Shown here piece after piece: positions 15,562 to 25,314 of a stretch of DNA of 64,000 nt; the stretch's first letter is position 1, and every line of letters begins with the position of its first letter. The DNA is from a virus. The stretch lies in IMG/VR virus record IMGVR_UViG_3300023174_000079, positions 1 to 64,000 of that record, one strand, 5' to 3'. The position numbers and the translations under genes are program-made. The notes beneath the pieces are model-generated. The model did not search any database. It was not told the DNA's origin and saw only the letters and a program-made list of their open reading frames with translations.

Positions 15562-17430
15562 TTAGTTAACTAGAGATTGAATAGAGGGGGTATTAACGAC
15601 AATTTGATTAATAAAATTAGTCGCGTCCTTAAGATACGGAAACTTAAAGTAAGGTAACGGTGTGTTCTGTGAATGTACACTTATATCGTTGTAGGGGTAG
15701 ATGGGATTGTAAATTAACAAGCTAACACCCGGGACTTTAGTAATCTGACCGTTAGCGTCTGTATATTGTGTTGAGACGCTTGTAACACCTTCAATACCTA
15801 AGATTTGATTAGTTATTTCATTTATATCAATAAGAAGACCGAGGTTATCGTTTGTAGTAGCAAAATAATTTGCAAAGACACCGGCAATTAACTTCTTAAT
15901 CGCTACAGCGTCGTTTCTAGATGTAATGTCTCGGGTAACTACTAGATTAGTACTATTGGCAACCGAAGGCGTAAGAGCAATATTAGGTGTATTGACACCA
16001 AGTGCCACCTCAACATAAACAGGGTCATTAACGATTAATTCGGCTGTTGTTAGCTTAACGTTCTGAAGATCGTTTAAGATAAGTTGTTTCTGTGCGTTAT
16101 TGAGATAGTTTACTCTTGTAGTAAGAGAAGATATTTTTACTAGTTTTGGTACTGCGTAGATATATACGTTGTTGAAATTACTCGTATCAGCAAATTTCAC
16201 TTGATTAAAGAGTACTCGAGATTGAACGTTAGGTTTTGTTACACCGAGATCAAAATAGTATTTTAAATGACCGGAGATATAATCCCAATTACTTACAACA
16301 CGGGTCGATGTAATTACATTACTAAAGTTTTTATTGATATAGTTAGTAAAATCATCAGGTGTAATAAGTCTGTACTGACTTCTAAAAGTATTTGGTGCAT
16401 TAAGCTTAATGCTAGCTGCGTTTTCAGCGGCAATAAAATTAGTAGAAGGATCAGTATTCGAAAATGTAATATTAGAGGACTGCTGCGACGTGATGATGTT
16501 TAAATTTACCGGTATTACATCAGCTTTAATATTATTAAAACGCTGGGTATTAAAATAGAATAAAGGCTTGCTATTCAATAAGCCTGGTCCAACCTGACCC
16601 TTTGTACCAGCGGATTCAAGATAATAAATTGCAACCTGCGCGTTAGGAATAAGCTGTTGACCGGTTACATTATTACCAAACTTAATTTCATAGCGACCGT
16701 TTTCGTTTAATCTTATTTCATATTTTGTGGCAGTTGATTTTTCCAAGAAAAGAGATTGCGTTGGCGTCCAGAGAGACCATTTTGCATTAGGATCGATACT
16801 ATTCTTTACATATACATCAATATTAAAGTGATCGACAATTACATTTTGTGCGTTAGTGCCAACAACGGTTAGTATAACGGTTTCAAAAGGAGCTCCGGCT
16901 GCAAGATACGCTGGGTATTCAGTGTACGTACCTTGATAGAGTAGATTATTATCTTGTAGTTCTGTAAGAACTGTAGATGTATTGTTTGTGCTATTGCTTG
17001 TAAATGTTACGTCTTTATTAAAGGAATAGTTGGTACCATTGATATTGAAATACGAATAGCGTGGAATGGTATACGTACCGTTAGGTAGATTATTATTCGC
17101 AGAAGCCTTAAACGGTAAAATAGCTGTTTGATAGCCAATAGGATTATATCCAATAAGTTTAACGATCTTATTAATATTTTCGTAAAGCTCAGCTGTAGAG
17201 AACGTTGCTTCAGCGCTTGTTCTGTTCAAATAAAATAACAGAACGTGATAGGCATAGGCAATGATATCAATAACGGAGGATAAATTACTACCCTCAAAAC
17301 GCTGATCGGTATAAGCGTTTGTTGAATTAAGCCTTGCAATAATAAGGTTTTTTAAACTCAACGCATCAAATGCTGCGTACCCATTTACAGGTAAATTGAA
17401 ATCATTAAACTGGTTGTTATTTGTAGCCAT
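15562..17430 (-). CDS. 6: Baseplate wedge protein gp6 (baseplate J-like)
   Basis: This 622-residue protein matches T4 gp6, the ring-forming wedge component. The N-terminal part has LSSVIDIIAYAYHVLLFYLN then AELYENINKIVKLIGYNPIG, the usual gp6/gpJ start, and a central beta region has ENGRYEIKFGNNVTGQQLI. The later TPDDFTNYI and the C-terminal INEITNQILGIEGVTSV are also typical of the family. It lies directly downstream of gp25, as in T4-like phages, with a six-base gap. Confidence 0.85.
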   Translation of the reverse strand: MATNNNQFNDFNLPVNGYAAFDALSLKNLIIARLNSTNAYTDQRFEGSNLSSVIDIIAYAYHVLLFYLNRTSAEATFSTAELYENINKIVKLIGYNPIGYQTAILPFKASANNNLPNGTYTIPRYSYFNINGTNYSFNKDVTFTSNSTNNTSTVLTELQDNNLLYQGTYTEYPAYLAAGAPFETVILTVVGTNAQNVIVDHFNIDVYVKNSIDPNAKWSLWTPTQSLFLEKSTATKYEIRLNENGRYEIKFGNNVTGQQLIPNAQVAIYYLESAGTKGQVGPGLLNSKPLFYFNTQRFNNIKADVIPVNLNIITSQQSSNITFSNTDPSTNFIAAENAASIKLNAPNTFRSQYRLITPDDFTNYINKNFSNVITSTRVVSNWDYISGHLKYYFDLGVTKPNVQSRVLFNQVKFADTSNFNNVYIYAVPKLVKISSLTTRVNYLNNAQKQLILNDLQNVKLTTAELIVNDPVYVEVALGVNTPNIALTPSVANSTNLVVTRDITSRNDAVAIKKLIAGVFANYFATTNDNLGLLIDINEITNQILGIEGVTSVSTQYTDANGQITKVPGVSLLIYNPIYPYNDISVHSQNTPLPYFKFPYLKDATNFINQIVVNTPSIQSLVN

Positions 17431-17436
17431 AATGTA

Positions 17437-17937
17437 TTATTGAGAAGTATAAGCAAACCCTGAAGTACTTAATACACCGTTCAGGTAAAAACTAGTTGTA
17501 CCAATTGACGGTACTCTAAAGGTAATTGTTATGGTATACTGTTGGTATTCAGGTTGCGCGATAACAGTAACTTTAATTAAAGAAATTCTCGGCTCAAATG
17601 TCGAAATACCTCTTACAATTTCATTACCGATTAAATTTGCCATATCCTCGTCACATGACTCGAAGAGATATTGAACTAAATTTAAACCAAAAAAGGGATT
17701 AAGAATTTTTTGACCCGGAATAGTTAAGAACAAATTTTTAATAGAATTTTTTATAGCACCGAGGTCATAATCCGCAACAATATCAACGATTTCTGCATCT
17801 TTTAATAGCTCGTTATGCTGGGTATAAGAGCCATAAGGTGGATTGCGGTATACCGGTGTAAAATCTAAATGTAAATCACTGTATGTATAGCCGTTGTTTG
17901 TCTTTTCAGCTAGTGAATTAAGTTTGATAGTCGCCAC
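17437..17937 (-). CDS. 25: Baseplate wedge protein gp25
   Basis: This 166-residue protein belongs to the gp25/W family of sheath-initiating baseplate proteins. The core DYDLGAIKNSIKNLFLTIPG followed by NPFFGLNLVQYLFE is the family signature. The GTG at 17937 is preferred over an in-frame TTG at 17967: it gives the normal length and lies five bases after a late box, while the longer start would place that box inside the coding region. Confidence 0.9.
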   Translation of the reverse strand: MATIKLNSLAEKTNNGYTYSDLHLDFTPVYRNPPYGSYTQHNELLKDAEIVDIVADYDLGAIKNSIKNLFLTIPGQKILNPFFGLNLVQYLFESCDEDMANLIGNEIVRGISTFEPRISLIKVTVIAQPEYQQYTITITFRVPSIGTTSFYLNGVLSTSGFAYTSQ

Positions 17938-17942
17938 ATATA

Positions 17943-17950
17943 TATTTATT
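17943..17950 (-). promoter_or_regulatory. Late promoter box AATAAATA
   Basis: Read on the minus strand, the box is followed by TATAT and then the GTG of gp25. It decides the start of that gene and probably drives gp25, gp6 and the next gene. Confidence 0.65.
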
Positions 17951-17992
17951 AGTGTTTTACGTTTCAATACATTGGTTTATTGGTCCTTGGAC

Positions 17993-18000
17993 AATAAATA
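17993..18000 (+). promoter_or_regulatory. Late promoter box AATAAATA
   Basis: The box lies nine bases upstream of the ATG at 18010, divergent from the gp25 late box 43 bases away. Confidence 0.6.
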
Positions 18001-18009
18001 ATATTACAC

Positions 18010-18609
18010 ATGAATAAGCGTTTTTTAAAGCTCTATGAAAGCTGGTTAACCCGATATAACCACGGTGGTTTTCTTCAGGGTGATATTGTTAAGTTTAAGG
18101 TCAATGCTTTAAAGCACGATTTCGTCGAAACCCAGGCTGGCGACCTCGTTAAGAATATTGAAGACTTGATCAAGGATGGCCGTACTCTTAGGGTCACAAA
18201 CGTTATTAATAAATTTCCTGCCGTCATGGGTACTGGTAACCCTGATAATACAGGCCCGAACTTTACGGTAGAGGTGGGTCTCGATGAAGGTGGCGGGAGA
18301 ATTTACAAAACAGCTATTGTACACGTCGGAATGCTTGATAAGATTGATACTGTCCCTGGACTTGAAGAGGTACCTGACAGAAACAAGTACGACAATAAAA
18401 TTAAGATTAAGCCTGTTGAAGTTAAAGACGAAGCTGAAGAAGTTCCCTTCTATTCACCGGCTCGTACCCGTACAGCTGATCTCGGTGGTAATAAATTAGC
18501 ACCTACAGAGTCTAAACTCAAGAACGTTAATACTACTATTCCTTCAGGTAAGAATTATATTGATAAGGATCCTGCTGTATATACAGCGAAGTATCTTCCT
18601 AAAGCTTAA
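18010..18609 (+). CDS. Unknown late protein with capsid-targeting-like N-terminus
   Basis: A 199-residue protein of unknown family. It starts MNKRFLKLYESW, with L-Y-E fitting the (L/I)-x-E site cut by the T4 prohead protease. A small beta domain follows (HGGFLQGDIVKFKVNALK; FTVEVGLDEGGGR), then a Lys/Pro-rich tail. It is a single plus-strand gene between minus-strand blocks, has its own late box and overlaps the clamp loader stop by 11 bases. Packaging in the head is inference. Confidence 0.6.
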   Translation: MNKRFLKLYESWLTRYNHGGFLQGDIVKFKVNALKHDFVETQAGDLVKNIEDLIKDGRTLRVTNVINKFPAVMGTGNPDNTGPNFTVEVGLDEGGGRIYKTAIVHVGMLDKIDTVPGLEEVPDRNKYDNKIKIKPVEVKDEAEEVPFYSPARTRTADLGGNKLAPTESKLKNVNTTIPSGKNYIDKDPAVYTAKYLPKA

Positions 18610-19531
18610 TTTCAGATAGCTGAATTAAACAAGCGTAGCAATTAATCTCCTTATCAACAACAAAGGAGTCCCTGTAGAGATACTCAGATATCGTAAGAAG
18701 ATAAAAGCGCTTTAGATCAGGATTTGTCTCGGTTTCGTCTACATGGTTAAATAGATTACGAAGAAGCGAGGTATAGTCAGAGTTAAATGTGTGTTCGCTC
18801 TCAATTAATGCCTTCCTGAGGGTTTCGACATTCTTCTTCTTTACTTCCTTAAAAATAAGATCGAGCACTTTGTTATTCTTTGTATCATTCAATACAAGAG
18901 TACCAGAGGAAGAGAATTTCTGTAATTCATTAATACACTTACGAAGATCAGGGTATGTGCCTTTAATAAACTCTACAAGCTTAACTCTTTGATCATCAGG
19001 TATTGTTATATTTTCCTGCTTTAATATACTAGCACACCTTTTAACTGCTAAATCCAAGGGCGGGGTAAGGTCAAAGCTCTGACACCTACTCTGTAGTGCT
19101 GGAATAATTTTATATTTGTAATTCGCTGTAAGAATAAACCGAGTAATACCGGCAAACTCTTCCATCGTGTTTCTAAGGGCACGTTGTGCGTCAATTGACA
19201 GCCCATCGCACTCATCAAGAATAATAACTTTAATCTTACCATCAATACTCATAGTTTGTGCGAAGTTCATTACCTTATTTCTAATTGTATCAATGCCGTT
19301 TTCATCTGAAGCATTAATATAAAGGTACTGACACTCCAAAATATCATTTACAATAATCTTAGCGGCAGATGTTTTACCAATACCCGCAGCTCCAGTAAAT
19401 AGTAAGTTAGGAATCTCTTCTTTATTCTTAAATGAGAGTAGAGATTCCTTAGTAAACGGAGTACTAATAAAATCTTTTAGGATACGAGGTCTATATTTTT
19501 CCGTCCAAAGATTTGAAAAATCGTAGCTCAT
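18599..19531 (-). CDS. 44: Clamp loader large subunit gp44 (AAA+ ATPase)
   Basis: This 310-residue AAA+ protein should load the gp45 clamp onto primer-template DNA. It has LWTEKYRP at the N-terminus, Walker A GAAGIGKT (47-54), Walker B ILDECDG (DECD at 106-109), sensor TAN and the RFC-type SRC motif (148-150). Start at 19531 is chosen because it follows the dUTPase stop by one base and gives the standard N-terminus; the ORF extends upstream to 19552. A separate gp62 small subunit was not recognised in the window. Confidence 0.95.
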   Translation of the reverse strand: MSYDFSNLWTEKYRPRILKDFISTPFTKESLLSFKNKEEIPNLLFTGAAGIGKTSAAKIIVNDILECQYLYINASDENGIDTIRNKVMNFAQTMSIDGKIKVIILDECDGLSIDAQRALRNTMEEFAGITRFILTANYKYKIIPALQSRCQSFDLTPPLDLAVKRCASILKQENITIPDDQRVKLVEFIKGTYPDLRKCINELQKFSSSGTLVLNDTKNNKVLDLIFKEVKKKNVETLRKALIESEHTFNSDYTSLLRNLFNHVDETETNPDLKRFYLLTISEYLYRDSFVVDKEINCYACLIQLSEIKL

Positions 19532-19532
19532 T

Positions 19533-19985
19533 TTATTTACCAGAACTACCAAATCCCTTACTACCTCTTTCGGTCTCTTCTACTCTACCCCACTCTACAG
19601 GCATGTGAATATTCATATAGATGACAAATTGTGCAATACGATCACCGGATTTAACTTCATAGTCAACATCTGTATGATTATAGAGCTTAATACCAGCATC
19701 TCCACGGTAGGCGTTATCAATAATACCAGGATGAGCTGAAACACCGTGTTTAAAGCCTAAACCACTACGGCTTTCTACTTTAACCCAATAACCTTCAGGA
19801 ATATAAGCAAATTTTAAACCTACCCCTACTACACTGCTGCCTCGGGCAGGAATAATCTTATCTTCAATACTATAAACATCATAACCAGTATCGGATTCAT
19901 GATTCTTAGCAGGAAGCTTGGCAAGCTCGTGGGTCTTTTCAAACTTTAAAATCGGAAGATATTGAATATTAGGATCTATAGACAT
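19533..19985 (-). CDS. dut: dUTP diphosphatase (trimeric dUTPase)
   Basis: This 150-residue enzyme hydrolyses dUTP to dUMP, keeping uracil out of DNA and feeding dTMP synthesis. All five motifs are present in order: DTGYDV (32-37), SRSGL (72-76), GIIDNAYRGDAGIKL (87-101), GDRIAQFV (114-121) and RGSKGFGSSG (140-149). Motif V is complete, so the protein should be active. It is the first gene of a two-gene unit with the clamp loader. Confidence 0.95.
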   Translation of the reverse strand: MSIDPNIQYLPILKFEKTHELAKLPAKNHESDTGYDVYSIEDKIIPARGSSVVGVGLKFAYIPEGYWVKVESRSGLGFKHGVSAHPGIIDNAYRGDAGIKLYNHTDVDYEVKSGDRIAQFVIYMNIHMPVEWGRVEETERGSKGFGSSGK

Positions 19986-19993
19986 ATAACACT

Positions 19994-20021
19994 ATAATAT
20001 TATACCTTTATTTAAAATCAA
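19994..20021 (-). promoter_or_regulatory. Early/middle promoter for dUTPase and clamp loader
   Basis: On the minus strand: TTGATT, 16 bases, TATTAT, then eight bases to the ATG at 19985. The leader should be about one or two bases. Confidence 0.6.
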
Positions 20022-20026
20022 CAGGA

Positions 20027-20034
20027 GATAAGTA
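20027..20034 (+). promoter_or_regulatory. Possible late box GATAAGTA
   Basis: A variant late-type box ten bases upstream of the ATG at 20045. A GGAGA just before it is too far from the ATG for a normal Shine-Dalgarno. Confidence 0.3.
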
Positions 20035-20044
20035 TATCTACAAT

Positions 20045-20512
20045 ATGGATGAAGAGTTAAACGACGAAGTAGGCTCATTACTCGATCAACTTCAAGCAGT
20101 TAGTACGAAGGTTGAGCAGGTAAAGAAAGAGCGGGACCCAATTACTAAGGAAGAGCTTGAGAAGTTTACCATTGAGAAGGGCGCTGCTTTGGTTGAGGAT
20201 GCTCTTGACATGGTAGCTACTGTAAAGGACTTTATTATTTCGGCTCCTAATGCCGAAGATGTTGAAGCTCTAGCAGGATTAATTAAAGCAGCTTCTTCAG
20301 CTATTGATTCCCTTAATCATCTTACTGTTGCAGACAAGCGTTCAAATACTTCTATTAAACTCAAGGAGATGGATATTGCATCCAGAAAAGAGCTTCAACA
20401 GACAAACATCGAGCATAAACAACTTGCTACAAGAGAAGAGATTTTTAAAATGCTTGTTGACAAAGCAAAGCCTATTGAAGCTGAGATCGTTGAAGATAAG
20501 CGTATTAATTAA
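20045..20512 (+). CDS. Helical protein, candidate terminase small subunit gp16
   Basis: A 155-residue, almost wholly helical acidic protein. The central stretch (VEDALDMVATVKDFIISAPN, then AEDVEALAGLIKAASSAID and SLNHL) has the spacing of the oligomerising helical hairpin of T4 gp16: two long helices joined at a conserved Asn/Asp with an acidic tail. No helix-turn-helix is obvious. It is not next to terL, so the call rests on pattern alone; a scaffold or coiled-coil protein is a fair alternative. Confidence 0.4.
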   Translation: MDEELNDEVGSLLDQLQAVSTKVEQVKKERDPITKEELEKFTIEKGAALVEDALDMVATVKDFIISAPNAEDVEALAGLIKAASSAIDSLNHLTVADKRSNTSIKLKEMDIASRKELQQTNIEHKQLATREEIFKMLVDKAKPIEAEIVEDKRIN

Positions 20513-20520
20513 GTCGCCAT

Positions 20521-21765
20521 TTATTGTTGCGGTGTTCCTGACGGGGCCGGTGCACTCTTCTTACCATTCTTTGCATTCTTCTGTGATGTCGGACTCTTGT
20601 CACATACCGTTAATTCCTTGACAACTTGTTGATAGATGTCTTCAGGCTTAGGTAATGTTTTTGCTAATTGTTTAACAATATTGAATTGATTAGTAATATT
20701 TGATTTAATGTCTTCGTACTCTTTCTTTAACCATCTACTTATATCTTCAGGTTTCGGAAATTTAAAGTTTGTAATATCTTTTAAAGTTGGTGGGTTAAGA
20801 ATCGGTAGAGTAAAGTTACAAACAATGCCTTTAACTTGCTTCTCAAGAGTTATTAACCCAGTAAGACTTGTCGGAGGACCAGAGCTTGCGACATTAGCTG
20901 CTAGACTAAAGAGATCGCCAAGTGATCCAAGAGATAGTGATGGTAGATCACCTTGTAGTTGAATACTGTTAGCGAGTGTTTGCTGTAGGACGTTCGTCGC
21001 CGTACCGACAGGATTTGTAAGAGCACTTACCACGCTACTTCCGCCAGGTATATTACCTAAGGCGTTTGTAGCAATATTGAACCCTGGTAGATTTGCAATT
21101 TGTTGATTAATTGTAGAGAACGGCAACTTATTTTGTAGTTCACCTTGGAGTACAGCTGTCCCGGTACTTGCAAGATTACTAAACAACTGCGATGTTGGTG
21201 TTTGTAAGAGACTTGTATATTGTGTCAATCTACCGCCAAGAACGCCTGTAAAAGCATTTGTACCAACACCGTATTGTTGTATGAAAGCATTTTGTGTAGG
21301 TGTTGTACTAGGTGCAGCATTTGCTGCAGTTGTGCTTGCTACTAATGTAGCTGCTGCTGTTAATACCTTTACTGTTCGATCCGGGGCACCTATTGTCGGG
21401 CTATTAATTACCTTGTAGGTAGGCGAGATTGCAGAAAGCGATGCAATAGATCTATATGGCATGGACCCGTCAGCATTAATTCTCTTACCGAGATAATCTA
21501 CCTGGATAAATGTACCTTCGACGTTTTGTGCATATGACCAAGGTGTAACAAATTGTTTATTACTATAAGACCCTTGATTCTTATTTTTTAAAGCAATTGC
21601 TCCTGTCTGTGTTGGTGCATACGCGGCAAGGTTAGTATTCTGACTAAGAACAGCACTCACCGAGGGCTGTAGGCTAGTAAAATTTGGCGTTATACCAGGC
21701 GTTGGTAGATTCAGTATAGAAAAATTACCCGCGTTATTGAAAGCTAGTGTTGTATCGTCTGCCAT
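20521..21765 (-). CDS. Probable baseplate/tail hub structural protein
   Basis: A 414-residue protein rich in Ala, Thr, Pro and Asn. The middle is low-complexity (TAAATLVASTTAANAAPSTT), and the C-terminal part is helical and charged (PKPEDISRWLKKEYEDIKSN). It is the last gene of the hub operon, after the cell-wall-hydrolase hub protein. A clear AGGAGG Shine-Dalgarno seven bases before the ATG overlaps the end of that gene. A virion role is inferred from position. Confidence 0.55.
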   Translation of the reverse strand: MADDTTLAFNNAGNFSILNLPTPGITPNFTSLQPSVSAVLSQNTNLAAYAPTQTGAIALKNKNQGSYSNKQFVTPWSYAQNVEGTFIQVDYLGKRINADGSMPYRSIASLSAISPTYKVINSPTIGAPDRTVKVLTAAATLVASTTAANAAPSTTPTQNAFIQQYGVGTNAFTGVLGGRLTQYTSLLQTPTSQLFSNLASTGTAVLQGELQNKLPFSTINQQIANLPGFNIATNALGNIPGGSSVVSALTNPVGTATNVLQQTLANSIQLQGDLPSLSLGSLGDLFSLAANVASSGPPTSLTGLITLEKQVKGIVCNFTLPILNPPTLKDITNFKFPKPEDISRWLKKEYEDIKSNITNQFNIVKQLAKTLPKPEDIYQQVVKELTVCDKSPTSQKNAKNGKKSAPAPSGTPQQ

Positions 21766-21768
21766 ATA

Positions 21769-23424
21769 TTATCCTCCTGTTGTTGGGCTCGGTATAGGTG
21801 TTGATTTTATTGACGCTACTGGTGTATTTTGCTGGTTAGATGTTCTTACTATAACAGTTGAATTCGGATCGTTACCTGTTAATCGATTGTAAATTTTTCC
21901 AACTGTTGGTATCCAACTTGAATTTGTACCGTAAAAATCGTTAGCCGCTCCGACTGGTGAATATATATTTCCAATTTGACCTATTGTAGTGGCATTTGCA
22001 TAATATCCGCTTGGATTAGCTAGCGATTTAGCTTGTTGATTAATAGATGCGGCGACAGAGCTAAAGCTATATAAAGGGCCACGATCGTTTGAAATTCCCA
22101 TCGCATTATTTCCTTGTAAGAACGCTCGAGATGTACCGCCGCCTGTTTCATTTATAGAAATTGCTGCAAGAAAATTAGGATCAATATTATATTTTTGACC
22201 AGCGTTAATAAAATCCTGTGCATATGGTTTAAGATTAGATGGCAAAGCATCAACGTTAAGCGTTGTACTCCCACCTGATGAACCGCTGCCAGCTAGGATA
22301 TTAACTCCTATAGATGAAGCATCCGTCTGCAGACCACCGCTGCCTATATTACCAATACCTGCATTACCACCGGCAACCGTATCACCTACATCTATTCTAT
22401 ACTGCTGGTCGACAATTTGCTGCGTAGCTGCTGCGTCATTAGCCTGTTGCTGAGCTATAGCTGCTGCAGCTGCAGCATTAGCGTCAGACGTAATGACAGT
22501 AAAGTCCATATCGCTAGATGCTAATGGGAAAATATCACGAAGATTTAAAGCTGTGGTGTTACCAATGTTATTGAGATACTGTACAAAGCTAAATGTCTTT
22601 GCTTGTGTAAAGACTGTAGCTAATTTATTTTTTAATTGATCTAATATTTTATTAATACGTACAAACGTAGGTAGGTCGTTAATTAAATTGCAACCATGTG
22701 ACGTTGTAGCATCGGCAGCTATATTTTGCTGTAGAGCAACATTTGAATATCCTATATTCATTAAATTGCGTCTCATGATTGTAGTGTTCTTTTGACTCAA
22801 GTTATACATTACATTTCTAGTAATAGAGCTAATCTTATTATCAGTTGATGCTGCAATAGGAATCGGTACACCGTAATAGCCTTGACTGATATCAAACAAA
22901 GGAAGGGTATTGTCAAGCTGTATAAACTTTGAATTTGCAATTATACCTATACTGTCACTTACGACCTTTGGATAATTAAATTCATGATTAGTAAAATTAG
23001 CTACATTTTGTGCAAACAATGAGGCTCCGGGTATATAATTCGGAAGTAAAAATGTGTTATAATGATCTTTTGCGGATTTATATGCTGTTATTTCTTTGTT
23101 ACTATACGTAGCTTTTTGATACCAATAAAGAACCGCGTCTAGAGAAAAATCCGGCTGGTTGATATAATTGTTTAAAGTATTAAAGAAATTATTAACAGCG
23201 GTTATCGTATCACCTTGTTTAAAAGCGTTACGGTAATCCATATTTGCCTGTAATTCACTAGCAGGCATAATATCTGGGGTTAACAATTCTCCAATTGTTG
23301 TATTTTGTTTGTCAACTAATTGATTATATGTATCAGCTATATCAATATCAGCAAATTCCGGAGCAATGGTAATGGTATTATTATTCGCACTACGGGGGGT
23401 ATAAACTTTTGAAATAGTACTCAT
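21769..23424 (-). CDS. Baseplate hub protein with C-terminal peptidoglycan hydrolase domain
   Basis: This 551-residue protein ends in a lysozyme/glucosaminidase-like domain (about residues 394-521). That domain has FLAAISINETGGGTS (probable catalytic Glu near 426), AFLQGNNAMGIS and a final WIPTVGKIYNRL. The N-terminal 390 residues are unlike T4 gp5 and probably bind the baseplate; an Ala/Gln-rich linker (about 320-345) separates the parts. It should be the functional counterpart of T4 gp5, opening the cell wall under the tail. It is coupled to the gene upstream. Confidence 0.7.
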   Translation of the reverse strand: MSTISKVYTPRSANNNTITIAPEFADIDIADTYNQLVDKQNTTIGELLTPDIMPASELQANMDYRNAFKQGDTITAVNNFFNTLNNYINQPDFSLDAVLYWYQKATYSNKEITAYKSAKDHYNTFLLPNYIPGASLFAQNVANFTNHEFNYPKVVSDSIGIIANSKFIQLDNTLPLFDISQGYYGVPIPIAASTDNKISSITRNVMYNLSQKNTTIMRRNLMNIGYSNVALQQNIAADATTSHGCNLINDLPTFVRINKILDQLKNKLATVFTQAKTFSFVQYLNNIGNTTALNLRDIFPLASSDMDFTVITSDANAAAAAAIAQQQANDAAATQQIVDQQYRIDVGDTVAGGNAGIGNIGSGGLQTDASSIGVNILAGSGSSGGSTTLNVDALPSNLKPYAQDFINAGQKYNIDPNFLAAISINETGGGTSRAFLQGNNAMGISNDRGPLYSFSSVAASINQQAKSLANPSGYYANATTIGQIGNIYSPVGAANDFYGTNSSWIPTVGKIYNRLTGNDPNSTVIVRTSNQQNTPVASIKSTPIPSPTTGG

Positions 23425-23425
23425 A

Positions 23426-25312
23426 TTATTGTCCGTTTGATACGAGACCGATTAGCTCGTTGTGTTGATTTACTGTTGGACCGAGTTCAGTGAGTGTCGT
23501 TGTTCCGCCGCCGGTTACGAGATCAAGAGTAACAGGATTCAATGCTGCGAAGATAGGATTAGCTGCAGCTGTTCCTACTATACCGCCATTTGCTTTTACT
23601 ACCTGATTTTCCATACCATAAGTGTCTTCAAGTTGATCGAAGTTATATACTTTAATACAGCAAAGATCGTTATAGTACTCATTGCCAATAAAAAGATGTT
23701 TAACTTCTATAATAATATATATACCTAAAAGTTTATTGTCAAACTTACTAGCAGGTATTGCACCATCTCTATCAATGCCAATAAATTCACCAGCCTGGCG
23801 GTGGGTTGAACCTTGTAGGCGGAAACTTAGTAAATTATTGGTAAAGACGCTAGCGTATAAGAATTCATTTCGACCGGAAGCTAAACGTTGATCGGCACTT
23901 TGTTCAGCTGTTGAGAACACGTTATTAACGTTTTTATTTCTATATCTTAATTGACCGGGGGCAAAATTTGCAAAAGGAGGCTTACCGCTACCTGCCTTAC
24001 TATTCATATAATTGACATAGTTTTGCTGATATGTTTTCATAGCCTGGGCTATGCCGTTTCTTTCTATGTCAATTTGAAATTGTTTATTTTCATAATCATA
24101 GCTATGAACCAAATAGGGAACTAGTTTTCTTTGAGCATGTAAGGCTGACATACTATCAAAGGAAAAATTCTTTATCGTACCAATTCGAATAAAAAGACCG
24201 TTAGCTGGAGTAAAATAATTAATTCCTTTGCCCTTTCCGTCCTCATTTGTGTAACCACCAATCTTAATTGTTTCAACATACAGCTCACCAGGACCATCGG
24301 TCAATGCGTCGTATGCTTGTCTGAAATATTGAGATAAGCTTTTAAAAGTCCACGTGCGTGTGTTTCTATCGAGTTGTAGAAAACATTGGTCGAAATTACT
24401 TTGCGTATTTGATACGTGCCGAGAAAGAATATAGTCAATACAATCGGTAGCCTTGTAATTGGCAGGAGTAGAGAAGAAAATATTTGTACCGCCTATGTCC
24501 CAATCAATATTTTGATTATCAATATCAGATTGTGATAATGTTGTAGTATCATTATTTCCGGGTATATTAATGGAAAAATCGATAGGATAATTTTCGTTGG
24601 GTGGAAACGTGGCTTTAAGAAATTCCTTTAATGCAATTCCTGTTGGTATTGCACGGTCTTTATTATCGGCATTTTCAGTAAATGTTGAACCAGTAGCGTT
24701 CTGAGTAGTTTGATTATAGCCTGATGTTGTAGCTGCAAACGTAGCTGTAGTAAACGGAACGTTTTTCTCAAGCATTAATTGATAGTATAGGTCCCAAAAA
24801 TATAACTTCTTTGATTTTAGTCCTGTATTATTATCCACTATTTCTTCAAAATCGTAAATAGCAAAATCAAAATTCATATAAAAGAACTTTCGTCCTTGTT
24901 CAGATCCTAACCCGTTGACCATAGTGCCATCAAGTCTAGGCATAATATCGACGCGTAAAATGTCGCGACCCTCGCCACGAAATAAAAATCCAGCGTCAAT
25001 ATTACTCAATGCACCGTCAGTAGTATCGTAATAATTACTATCAGCTGATTGCCCGGCGTTATTATAATAACGCGGATCACTATAAGGATCAGCAACTGGA
25101 GTGTCGCGTTCGATAATATCGAATGAGTTATTGATTACTATATATCCTTGTTGATAAAAATTATTAAGCGTATCGCTAATAAAAAATTCCTGAATAGCGG
25201 ATGGCTTGATATCTTGGGCTCGAGACTTATCACCAGCAGCACTAATAAGGGTTATCTTAAAAAGATAATCAGTGTTATTAATTAAATGATTATATGCTAC
25301 ACTAGGGGTCAT
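23426..25312 (-). CDS. Baseplate hub protein, gp27-like by position
   Basis: A 628-residue late structural protein. The N-terminal part (YLFKITLISAAGDKSRAQDI then GYIVINNSFDIIERD) and FFYMNFDFAIYDFEEI look like the tube-like domains of T4 gp27-type hub proteins, and the size is larger than T4 gp27 (391 residues). It lies just upstream of, and is coupled to, the hub hydrolase gene, matching the T4 gp27-gp5 partnership. Hub identity is mainly positional. Confidence 0.5.
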   Translation of the reverse strand: MTPSVAYNHLINNTDYLFKITLISAAGDKSRAQDIKPSAIQEFFISDTLNNFYQQGYIVINNSFDIIERDTPVADPYSDPRYYNNAGQSADSNYYDTTDGALSNIDAGFLFRGEGRDILRVDIMPRLDGTMVNGLGSEQGRKFFYMNFDFAIYDFEEIVDNNTGLKSKKLYFWDLYYQLMLEKNVPFTTATFAATTSGYNQTTQNATGSTFTENADNKDRAIPTGIALKEFLKATFPPNENYPIDFSINIPGNNDTTTLSQSDIDNQNIDWDIGGTNIFFSTPANYKATDCIDYILSRHVSNTQSNFDQCFLQLDRNTRTWTFKSLSQYFRQAYDALTDGPGELYVETIKIGGYTNEDGKGKGINYFTPANGLFIRIGTIKNFSFDSMSALHAQRKLVPYLVHSYDYENKQFQIDIERNGIAQAMKTYQQNYVNYMNSKAGSGKPPFANFAPGQLRYRNKNVNNVFSTAEQSADQRLASGRNEFLYASVFTNNLLSFRLQGSTHRQAGEFIGIDRDGAIPASKFDNKLLGIYIIIEVKHLFIGNEYYNDLCCIKVYNFDQLEDTYGMENQVVKANGGIVGTAAANPIFAALNPVTLDLVTGGGTTTLTELGPTVNQHNELIGLVSNGQ

Positions 25313-25314
25313 TG

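Noticed and set aside
22430-22500. Alanine/glutamine-rich stretch in the hub hydrolase as a repeat element
   Set aside because: It encodes a short flexible linker and shows no repeat beyond simple codon reuse.
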